Below, piece by piece: positions 54,355 to 64,000 of a DNA stretch of 64,000 nucleotides (its first letter is position 1; each line of letters starts with the position of its first letter). The notes under the pieces were generated by a model. It was given only the letters and a program-made list of their open reading frames with translations. It searched no databases and had not been told where the DNA came from. The stretch spans positions 30,527,001 to 30,591,000 of the forward strand of contig NC_088339.1 of NCBI RefSeq assembly GCF_036884655.1, given 5' to 3'. A program made the position numbers and the translations under genes. Source of the stretch: Musa acuminata AAA Group (Eukaryota; Streptophyta; Magnoliopsida; Zingiberales; Musaceae).

Positions 54355-56688
54355 GTTTCAGGTGTCGACGGATGGATGCTTCGCTCTACGCCCAGTGATG
54401 AATCCGATTCAAGTAGGACGTCAACTAGCAGATCTGGTCATATTCTAAGCTATATCTGGAGTTGATATCCGAGAGACAGCAGGAATCATGTTGGGTCCAA
54501 ATGTTATTTGTATACAGCCTCTCCAAGAAGTTACCACATGAGAGAGAAGTAGCTCTATCCATCACATGCATTATTAGCCAGCCGGTCATGTGCTGATCTA
54601 AACTCTCGAAGTCCACGATCGCAGCACTTAAATGAATGGTTTACTATGATTCCTCGAGAAAACAAGATAGATTTTGGAGCATGTGTGGCACACAAAAGTG
54701 ATCGATGCTTGATCATGCGATAAAGATAACGATAATATTAGAATCGTACACGGGAGGGAGACTAAAGCTCGGGGTTACGAATCGATATGAGGAGTCATGC
54801 TTGATGACAGGAACGGCATAGAGTGCATACGATTGGATCAAAGTGACATAAAGCTGATATGGTAAGTATGCAACACAAGTCATCAAGTAGTCATCACTAT
54901 GAGATGCCAATGGAAACATGACAGGCGAGGCTGTTCCACATCATCCATTTCTTCTGGCATTTTTGGACAGCAGAGTGGCAGACAGGGGAGAGGCCTCAAA
55001 GAGTATTTTACGGTGGAAGACGTACAAAAGAATTTGCGGGTTTAATGGAATCACATGAAGAGAGTACTAGTGATCATATTATGAGATTTCCAGTGCATGA
55101 GAAAAGAATCAGCAACTCCAACACCATGAAGGTAGTAGGTGTTGAAGACCGTCTGAGATCCAACACCATGGCTCAAGCATGGACAGGGGGCAGTAGAGAC
55201 AGGAAATTTCCAGTGGAGCTTCAATGATAAATACAGGTCTAAAATAACAACAATGACAGAAGCACGGAGAGACTAAAACTCGGAAAGCAAATACGATTAA
55301 ATACCCCGGTAGTCATAGCCATATACGATGGATAATAGCCACCGAGTGTGGTGATCCATGCAGTGCTTTAGCTTAAAAAAAATATCAATGAATTTCTATG
55401 AAATGATTTCACGGGATTCAGTCACGGTCTCAGTCATGAAATATAATCGAGGAATATAAATTAGTGTTCTCAAAAGATTTTCTATGATCATTCTAAAGGT
55501 AAGACGACAAATCACAAGAACAATCATACAAATCACAAGACAGGGAAGCTTACTTCATGAGATTAAGCTTAATAGGGAAACAAACAGATCTGTATCTCCA
55601 ATGATCAGCTTCCTTCCTACAATAAAAGTCAACCAGTTACATTTCAACAAACCACTCTCCACATATAACATAGGCCATTTGGTTGTTTGCAGCCCCATTA
55701 ACTTGAAAGTGCCATATGAACCTGTATTCATTGGCATAATTGACATCAACAACGACAGCTGTAACATCTAATTGAAAAACAATATTTAGAGACTTGGTAA
55801 ACTGAAACAGCACTATGTATATGTATACACACACGTATACATATACATGTACATACATGCGCGTGCACGCGCACACACACATGCACAACCCATTATGATA
55901 AAATTATGATACAAACAAGCAAGCAACTGATCGAGAAAGAGGTGGCTGAGTCTTCCATCATAGAGTTTAATGATGATCAATATAAATACGGTCTTGTCCT
56001 CACAACCATACCGTCAAAACAATTGAGCCTGCTTCTTGCAGACCTCATACAACATGGCAGTTTTGTGAATAATCACAATCAGGAAACAACAATAACATTT
56101 CCCTGGCATTAGAGTCGAGAAAATTGAAACAAAAAAAGATGATGTTGATAAATTGACAAATGTTTCTCTACTTTGATAAACGGACCAGTTCATTTTCTCA
56201 GAAGGTTGACAAACTTACGTACTTACATACATATTGCTAATATCCTTTTTCTCATGGAAGACAAATAATAAGCTTTGACTAATCACAAACATTACTAAGC
56301 CAAAACTTTATTATTTGCTTATGTGCATGTCTAGCATTTTCCAATCAAAATCTATTCAATTTGTTTTAAAGTCTATTTGCTCAAAAACTGGCTGGAGCTA
56401 ACTAACCTCAAAAACATGTGGTGGTGCAAAGAAATACCTTATTCCCAACTGAAAATTTCAAGACAACCGAAAACTTCCACGTTATCACAATTAGGAAGCA
56501 GATGAGGCAGTCACGTCGTCAATTGAGATTTAAGTCACCAAGGAGATGCCGACCTCCTCATAAGATAATGATAAAAATATTCCATGGCTCTTGAGAACTG
56601 CTGATGTGTAGTAATCACAGTGGATGTGAAGAAAATTATAAGTGCAAAAACCATCTGTCCCAGCAGAGTAAAATTATAAAATGGGAGG
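54355..56688. other. Intergenic DNA
   Basis: No gene is supported. Mostly AT-rich, with short unrecognised frames. It contains the alternating purine/pyrimidine tract at 55814-55887. The stretch next to 56688 should be the 3' UTR of the following minus-strand gene. Confidence 0.5.
55814..55887. repeat. 74-bp perfectly alternating purine-pyrimidine tract
   Basis: From 55814 to 55887 every base alternates between pyrimidine and purine, passing from TATG/TACA words into GCGCGTGCACGCGC and then CACACA. Such tracts can adopt left-handed Z-DNA under supercoiling. Confidence 0.9.
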
Positions 56689-59600
56689 TTAACCAAATCT
56701 TCTTTTTCCCCTGCCTCTTCCTCTTCCCCGTCCTCTGAACTCACCTCTACCATCAGTGTTCCTCTCTTCAGCACCACCAAAGCTAAACATACTCCTCCTA
56801 ATCTGCTCAGCTTCTGAATGTCCAGTGCTTGCCTGAAAATTTGGAAATTAGTACCTGCCCAGCCTTGTAGAAAAGAAAAAAGAAAATTAAGAACTCACAT
56901 TAAAATCCTCTAAATCTAATTGATTTTGTAGCTGTCGAGCAAGCTCCTCATCACAGCTAGTATCTTGCTTTTCACCTGTCACCATGGGCTTCAACTTCAT
57001 CCCTTTTGTCCTTTCCCATTCATCTAAAGTGAAGACCGCGGCTTCCTCCTGTTTGGCCTTAAATTTGTGTTTGTGAACTCTAGAATGCATTTCTTTGTGA
57101 GCAGGTTGACTCATTTTCTGCAGAAGTTTCTGTGCAGCAGCTTGATTTTGAACTGGAACAGCTTCACTCACTGCAGTGACGATATAATTAGAATTTAACG
57201 TTGACATATCTCACTGTCAAATCATGACAGAGAAGCCATCATTTACCTTCTTTTGGTCTGGCTTCTGAGCTAGCAGGTTTATCCTCAGCACCATCTGTTT
57301 CCGGATTATCTGCAACTTTATTCACTTTTGCATCTCTAGGATCCCTTTTATCAATCAAACGACTTTGATCTCCTTGTGTTTTTCTATCATTAGTTCCTGC
57401 AATAGCATCAGAAGAGACTTTAGAGAGCATTAAAATGCATACACTCGGTTTCTGCAGAACTGCTTAGAAGCTGGACTACATTTTAGTCATGGCACTTAAT
57501 CCAACCGTCCACGCGATAGACATAGGTGGAACATGTAAGAGTTTCAGAAGATTAATTCATTCATGAGCATACTATCAGCCTTCATAAAGCAAAAGGGTAA
57601 TGATGGCATGATATATACCAAATATATAGAGTTTCATTAGAAAATTGGTGGTTGACCAAGGATTTCTATAATTGAGATTGATCACAGTAACCCATGCTTT
57701 GCAACCTTCAATAGAGGAGCACAATTTGGACAAACCAAAATGAAAATGACACAATTTATGACTTGTCTGCCCTTGGTTCTTCAGAAAGAGAAATGTGCCC
57801 TAGATGTCGTTATATTCACCTGAACTATTAGGCCAATAAAGTTTGCCAAAGAACTAGGAGAGAAGACAAAGTTACATAACACAGATAAAGATCACAAAAA
57901 GAAAATTTGAAAAAGCATGCACTGAATAATATGAGTGATTATGGAACAGTTACCCAAAAAACTGTGTAGTGTAGTAATGCGCAAAAAGAGATTAGTCAAA
58001 TATTAGTAGTCATCTGGAATAAATAAATAATAACAATGTAGGAGGACGATAAAAACAAAGGTAGCCCAATGTACAAGGCTCCCACTGGTTCAGGGTCTGC
58101 AGAGTATGAAGCTTGTAGATTATTTTTTCCATACACTTATCCATACTTCCTAATTCCACATACGGATGATGATCTCTCAAAGTTAAGAGAATCTGAAACT
58201 GTATTACCAAGCCTTCATTCCACTGATAAAGGATTATAGTGATTCATAAAAACCTTAACTAAAGTAATATATTCATGAAAATTTATTGGTGATTTTATTC
58301 AATGACATTCTTTCTTGAAGTGGATTATGTTTATCTCTTCCTCTCTTCCCCTTTTATTTTATCTACTACATTATCAATCTCGTGTATCTTATTAGGTCTC
58401 AAACATCGGGCTAGATCAATCTTGGGTATCTTTGGACTTTTAAATTCACTAGAAGTTTAAAGGACCATCTGCAATGGTACAAAATGCACGACGACTCTTG
58501 GAGACAATTCTCCAAGTAAAAAGAACCTCAAAATTATGCATAATTATTGGGTTTGGGATCTATTTCTAACAAATCTATCTCACCTGATTAGTCAAGGTGT
58601 AATTGCAAATTCAACTAACTGGGTGAAAGAAGAGCCTTATTACGATCAAGTTGTCACTGTGTAGAAATTGCAATCGGCCTGAGCTCTTGTAATTTAAATC
58701 TAGGTTATTTGAGTATGCAACAAGTTTGTATTTAAATCAAACTCGAATAGGGACCAAAGGAAGAGGGATAGGTTTTGTGTTACGAAGTCTCTCACATTCA
58801 CGTCCACCTACAGTCTGCAGCAATTGCAACTATCTCCATCCGTATGCTTGTTACGTCTCTTGGGCCCCATACGCCAGCTACCTACACACTTGAACCAACC
58901 ATATCACACATGCCTCCTATCCATGCAACCTATGCAATATCCACGGACTGTGCACCAGAAACTCAAGACAAGTAGTTGTACCACAGAGGGAGTCACTAAC
59001 ACCAGGAGCATACAAAGAAGGGGTCAGTGCCTCGTGTACTTAGCTGGATGGAAGGAAAAGAGGAAGTTATTGCTATAGCACCATTTACTGTAGCATAATG
59101 GGACAATAGGAGTCCCTTAGCTGAACAGATATTTGAAAATTACGCCTATGTTGTTGACTTAATGGTATATTAATAGGTTATGACGCTAATAGCCTATAGA
59201 TACAAGGGACTGGAAGCACTAGAAGATATGTTGAATTGTTGCGCTTCTTTATTGCAACAGAATTATCATTAGTAGTTATTTCTTCTCTTTCTCTCTCCCT
59301 ATCATCTTTAGAAGGCAAATTCTCGTTGGATTATAAAATATTCTGATAGTAGGGTCATATATAGGCATGAACAAATAATCTACAACCACGCAAGACTAAT
59401 AAGCTGATCACCAAGGAGGTAAACAAAATGTTTTTGCTCAAATGAACACTTTATTTGCTTACAAAAAAGTAAATTCTGAGGGAGAAGATCACCATGATGT
59501 CTGTGCAGTTGTGTGCCCTTGTTTGGATATTCCTCAATCTGTAACTTCTCAAAAGGGGGAGGACCAGTGCCATCATCATTTTTGGATAACTTGAGAGATG

Positions 59601-62032
59601 CTCTGGAAAAGCCTGAAAATTTCTGACTAATTTGCCATTCTTCGTGAAGAGATTGGACTAAACCTCCCAATACAGTTATAACTTTGGGGTTCAAACATAA
59701 TATACCACTGTGTGCTGGGATTCTGCTCTCCAGACAAACCTAGAGGCAGATTTAATCACGACAAGGTGAGATGGCTGAAGCAAACAAGAGCATCATTTTA
59801 GGTGATGGATAAATACTAGTATCATAACTTAGTTTGCTGTCATTTGGTAGGCCACTTAAATATATGCAATTTGACTTCATAATGCTAAAATCATATCATA
59901 AAAACAAAAGGGTAGTCTACATGTTCATATGGTTTGTAGACTGCAAAATTTAACATGCGTCTCTAAAACAAATACTTGCACACATTTAAACATGTATATT
60001 CCATATCTAAACTTTATTTTGGGTAGAAGTTGCATTGTATGCACATGGACATATACATGAAGATAATTTTACAATTCAGTATTAGCTAAAAATAACAAAG
60101 CACACTTGACATGAGCATCATATTTAATAATTTGTGGTTATTAGTTGTCCACAATTGGTTATGAGAGCTACTCCATATTAAGACATTGTTTTAAATATCT
60201 TGGTCTACTAAACATGTCAATGGCTATTTATGCAAAGAATAACCTTACAATTTGGCTAAATTCTACTTATCCCTCACCATAATTCCAGAAGTGTAATTTA
60301 ACTTGTCTGTGATGTGGTCCAATAAACACATAGCCAACCATTACCCACAGACCCCACGATGTTTAAACTATCATGAAGAGGACAGATGCCTTGAGTTTAA
60401 ATCCTAACTCCAGCATCAAACCCACAATTGAAACAAAGCCCAGATTCTATGAGTTCCTCTTCTTATTCCGAAACTCATAATTTTATTCTGGTAGGAACAC
60501 ATTTTCAACTGGCAAATATATCTACAAGTTGCATAATCTAGCATTGAATGAGGCACCACATCAACCAATAACATACTTAAACCAATTAGGGGGATTCAGC
60601 AACCATGCCAGAAGGAAACTCAAAGCCTGTAGAGGGAGGAGAGAAAGGAGCGTAGGATCCAGTAAATTAGAGCATACAAGCCCTACTTCGATAATTAGTT
60701 GTTGGCTTCTAATGATAACAAAAAATGTTTGAAGAGCCTTTTTATTGTGCCATCAAATCATTACAAAGAACAATGATCTTGTACTGTGGAAAATGACAAG
60801 ATTGTGCACTTGACATACTGAATAATAAGTGGGTTGTCACAGTTTTAACCACAAGCGGACAAAGAATTGGTTTAAACTTCAGGTATGCAAACTATCTCTA
60901 AGAGAATAATGTTCAAAGACATGTTGCTCCTTTGCAATATGGGTGTCATGGGATCAAGTAACTGTAACAGCACAAAGATTGAAACAGCACCTCCACAAGC
61001 AAGGGAAAGATGCGGATCATTCACTAACAAGAGGCCCATGCACTGGATCACCTTTTTGTTAATAAATTAGCTTGTACATACACATAAAGACTGCATCATA
61101 ATTTGTATACACATAATTCAACTTAGAGCGTTATTAAAAGCCAAAACTACAGTGGTCAGATATACCTTAGTGCCAGGAGATATCTCGTCGGAGATAGTTG
61201 AAATTGGAGAATACTCAATTGCAATTACTTCATTGTGCCCATCCGTTAGAGCAAATCTTAGGAGACGTCGATTACGCTGTGATGTCTTAAATGAACCATC
61301 GATGCTGCTTTGATATATATCCCTAACAGAAACTACCTGTAGGGAATTCAATTTAATGTAACAGCATAAGTCTCAACAAAGGATGAAATCACAAAAGGAA
61401 AGAACTTCAATAGCCAACAAGAAACAATACGTTTGTTTATGATGATTACCACAGCCAAGAAAAAAGCAATCACAAAATTCCATACAGAATCGCCAAAAAA
61501 GAATAGTGAAAGTTAATAAAACAGATACGTGCTACAGAAGCTTCAGCTAAACAGGATAGAATCAAATGCAAGAGAAGAGCAATCCAGACGTTTCCCCTCC
61601 TGTCTGTAGTTACAACATCTAAGAAACTTAAATGCTTCAAATCGGTGATTTTACATGTAAACTAGCAAAAGAAATTCTAGAAACCCTAAAATTCACAGTA
61701 AGCAGATCACTAAAACCAACGCATGAAAAGAATCGAAGCTAAAGGCAAGGTGAATGCGTGAAAGAAGGCATTTTGAGACTTAACTATACCTGCAAGATCT
61801 TGGGGCCTTGGAGATGGGCTAGTTTCTTGAGGGAGGTGGGATCGGGGAGCGACTTCCCACCGAATGACCTCAAATCCATATTCAGTAGCTCCGATGCCAC
61901 GGCTTCTGCGGTCTCGCGGCTACGAATCAGATCTCGGATCTCCTCGTCGTCCTCCTTGATTCGCCATCCCCTCGAGGTCAGGGCGGCGAGAACCGCCGCC
62001 TCCGACGACTCGCCGCTTGCGCTCGGTTGCAT
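56689..62032 (-). CDS. TDRD3/RMI1-like protein (DUF1767 plus OB-fold), RG-rich tail
   Basis: Relative of the N-terminal half of TDRD3/RMI1, proteins that bind topoisomerase III through an OB-fold; the plant member has no assigned role that I know of. Exons: 61790-62032, 61166-61336, 59493-59739, 57247-57396, 56899-57170, 56689-56832 (408 codons plus TAA). The start is the ATG at 62032; an upstream in-frame GTG is not used. The N-terminal helical DUF1767 segment has RGWRIKEDDEEIRDLI. The OB-fold part has NRRLLRFALTDGHNEVIAIE and later ESRIPAHSGILCLNPKVITV. A linker follows, then KHKFKAKQEEAAVFTLDEWE, CDEELARQLQNQLDLED and an RGRGRGRGRGKRRFG end that should bind RNA or DNA. No Tudor domain is seen. 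The donor at 59493 is inferred from phase, and further small exons within the 2.1-kb intron cannot be excluded. Confidence 0.82.
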
Positions 62033-62797
62033 CTCCCTGCTCACGCTCGTGTTCGACTCGATCGGCGAACCAATTCATTCATTTCCCTTATGTTTTTTTG
62101 GACCCCACCAAGGGAAGACGGGGCCACATAAATGAACGGCTCTGATGAGGGAGTCGGGCGGCTTCGCGTAAGGCCTAATCGGTGATGATATCCGTACCAA
62201 TACCGCTATTTAATTAGTTTTATTAGTTCCAATGCTGTGTTCCGACAACTTAATTAGGTATTAATTGCATTGTATGTGTCATTTAAAGACAAATATATAT
62301 TGGCCAATTTATATATCCAATATTAAAGCACACACACCATTGATGGATCATCCCCTGTTCCTGCAGTTTTGCTACTTTTCAATCACAGAGCAAAACCTTG
62401 TAATTATATATACGATTGTGCATGTGTGAGGTGCGTTTGAGGCATTAGGAAAATAGAACATGCAAAACTTGGTCTTCCTTGATATAAATGTATGTATGTA
62501 AAGAAGTTATGCAAGAGTAAGAACCAAACAAGTACCAGTTCCACACCATGGTACAGCAAAAGAGAGAACAATGCATTTTATCAGAAGACACTACAAAATG
62601 ACACACAGTTCCTCTTGAGATGACAAGTGCCAACAAATACTCAAATAACAGGAGAACATATTAAAAATTGATCATTGTGTTCTCTACCAAAGCAGATAAA
62701 CAGTGTTGCCTTCTCACCTGTTCTTCTCATGTTATTCCTAACCGACACAAGGATAAATTACCAACTGTTTTCGCCATCCGGATTTCCTTTCTGGGTA
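62033..62797. other. Promoter of the TDRD3-like gene and 3' flank of the antiporter gene
   Basis: A GC-rich leader lies next to 62033-62150, then AT-rich DNA. The 3' UTR of the antiporter gene must lie just left of 62798. The 63-codon frame at 62445-62636 is unrecognised. Confidence 0.5.
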
Positions 62798-63220
62798 CTA
62801 CCTGACAGGGGAGCCTTGCTCGCTGCTGCTGGTTTCTGATGAACCCTCAGATTCAGGAGCTAATTCTTGTTTCGAAGGTGATCCGTTCGATGAGTAGTCA
62901 CTTGAAACCGATTCATGAACTGACCCATTCCCTTTAGATCCATCATTGTCCTCCTTTGTTGCTTCCATCGAAGGCTCTTTCACCTTTTCTTGCAGCATTT
63001 TCTCCTTCTCAAGCTCCTGCTTAGCCAAAGGAGAGAATTGTGAATCCAAAGATCTTGCAGCACCTAACCATGCAAGAACGATCACCAGGAGTATTCCTCC
63101 GAGGTAGGGAGTCGAGTTCGCTAGAGACCCAAATGTCAAAATCATGAACTGCTGGATCAGGGCACCTCCTGATTTTCCCAGGGGGTTGCAGACAACATCG
63201 ATGGCTGCCTTCCCTTTAAC
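62798..63220 (-). CDS. NTT: Plastidic ATP/ADP antiporter (NTT/AATP), last exon only
   Basis: The TLC-family nucleotide transporter of the plastid inner envelope imports cytosolic ATP in exchange for ADP. Only the final coding exon is inside the window: 140 codons plus TAG, starting at codon phase 0 after an acceptor (ATCAAATAG) at 63221. It opens with VKGKAAIDVVCNPLGKSGGA and LIQQFMILTFGSLANSTPYL, near-invariant blocks of plant NTTs, and the last membrane helix (LGGILLVIVLAWLGAARSL). A charged, Ser/Glu-rich C-terminal tail of about 85 residues follows and should face the cytosol or intermembrane space. The tail is longer and more Ser-rich than in the Arabidopsis proteins as I remember them. 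The remaining exons lie beyond 64000. Confidence 0.93.
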   Translation of the reverse strand, partial: VKGKAAIDVVCNPLGKSGGALIQQFMILTFGSLANSTPYLGGILLVIVLAWLGAARSLDSQFSPLAKQELEKEKMLQEKVKEPSMEATKEDNDGSKGNGSVHESVSSDYSSNGSPSKQELAPESEGSSETSSSEQGSPVR

Positions 63221-64000
63221 CTATTTGATTAGAGGAACAAAATAAGCGCTAAAATAATTGCATTAGTAATCGCGATACAGAAACTTTCCAAATAGGAACA
63301 AGAGCTGTTATTTATAGTTGATGGAAGACATAAACAACCCAAGTAACTTACCACAACTAAAGGTTAGGATGGTAAACAAACATTAAAATAAATCATTACA
63401 GCATTCTTGAATAGTTTTGTTATCTTCTTCTTAACAATGTAGTCTTATTTAATCAATTATCTGTGCAGAAAAGGAAAAGTGGCTTTTTTAGTCTTTTTAC
63501 AACATAGTAGTACAGCAGCAACATGCTCTAAGGACTTGACAAGGAGCTTTTTTATTTTAATTGTGCAGTAGCATCATTAGTATAATAAGTTGCTTAGGTA
63601 ACAAAAGCATTTAGGTGAAATCTTCACCAATAAATAATAGGTATTATTAAGACACTGCTGTTTTACTTCATAATGGATGTAGGGATTCATATATGGGAGT
63701 ATTCATGATAAGGAATGCGACAGAGTTGGGGAATAAAAATCAAATTCACAAACAAATTACGGAGTCTGAATAAGGCATGTAAATCATGGGCATGGGCACA
63801 TGTGATGCATGTTCTAGGGTGCTTAAATACATAAGTGAATTAAACTAAGAGCTTAATCAGCTTCAATTTTTAACCTAAGATGATTATTATCAGGGATCAC
63901 CATTTCACTCGGATTGGTGCGAAACGGGAGGCACGTACCGGTCCAAGCGTAGACTGGTATGCGGACCCATCCCAGTCCGATCCGTCGCATGAGAGAAGTG
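63221..64000 (-). other. Intron of the antiporter gene
   Basis: AT-rich with no open frame fitting the NTT family. From about 63895 to the window end the composition rises sharply in GC, with GGCACGTACCGGTCC-like words. That could be another copy of the GTACCG-type insertion seen at 22512-22734, cut by the window edge. Confidence 0.5.

Overview
The window is nuclear DNA from a flowering plant. It has long AT-rich introns with GT-AG borders, intron-split housekeeping genes, plastid-targeted proteins and several dispersed-repeat remnants. The gene set (plastid FatB thioesterase, BAHD acyltransferase, arabinogalactan peptide, TSL-kinase interacting protein, plastidic ATP/ADP antiporter) is angiosperm. 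A monocot of the banana/ginger order is my best guess from the overall look and from a GTACCGGTACGG-type short repeat. That guess rests on memory and could not be tested here.

Layout from left to right: (1) 1-2245 (+), apparent last two exons of an unrecognised gene, with a 0.66-kb foldback element in the intron. (2) 3274-10004 (-), a complete but broken cytosolic lysyl-tRNA synthetase gene. All exons can be traced, but it has reading-frame shifts, two in-frame stops and two destroyed splice acceptors. (3) 13285-15580 (+), TSL-kinase interacting protein 1-like, 466 aa in seven exons. (4) 16537-16926 (+), a small conserved plant protein. (5) 17787-17975 (+), an arabinogalactan peptide with a clear TATA box. 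(6) 19000-21898 (-), a BAHD acyltransferase in two exons. (7) 21899-26518, a 4.6-kb AT-rich gene-free stretch holding a 223-bp TSD-flanked insertion. (8) 26519-34706 (-), RPN5, a lid subunit of the 26S proteasome, in eleven exons. (9) 34707-37373, gene-free with degenerate tandem repeats. (10) 37374-41758 (-), a four-exon membrane RING E3 ubiquitin ligase. (11) 41759-48723, leaders and gene-free DNA. (12) 48724-51722 (+), FatB acyl-ACP thioesterase in six exons. (13) 54070-54354 (-), a small secreted six-cysteine protein. (14) 56689-62032 (-), a TDRD3/RMI1-like (DUF1767) protein. (15) 62798-63220 (-), the last exon of a plastidic ATP/ADP antiporter that continues past the window.

The genes do not form one pathway. 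Two themes recur: ubiquitin-proteasome function (RPN5 and the RING ligase) and plastid metabolism (FatB fatty-acid release, NTT ATP import). I found no CRISPR array, operon, gene cluster or novel defence-type system. The most informative observation is the lysyl-tRNA synthetase pseudogene, because every other gene readable in full in the window is intact. Exon coordinates were derived by hand from conserved protein families and GT-AG borders, so they may be off by a few bases where alternative sites exist.
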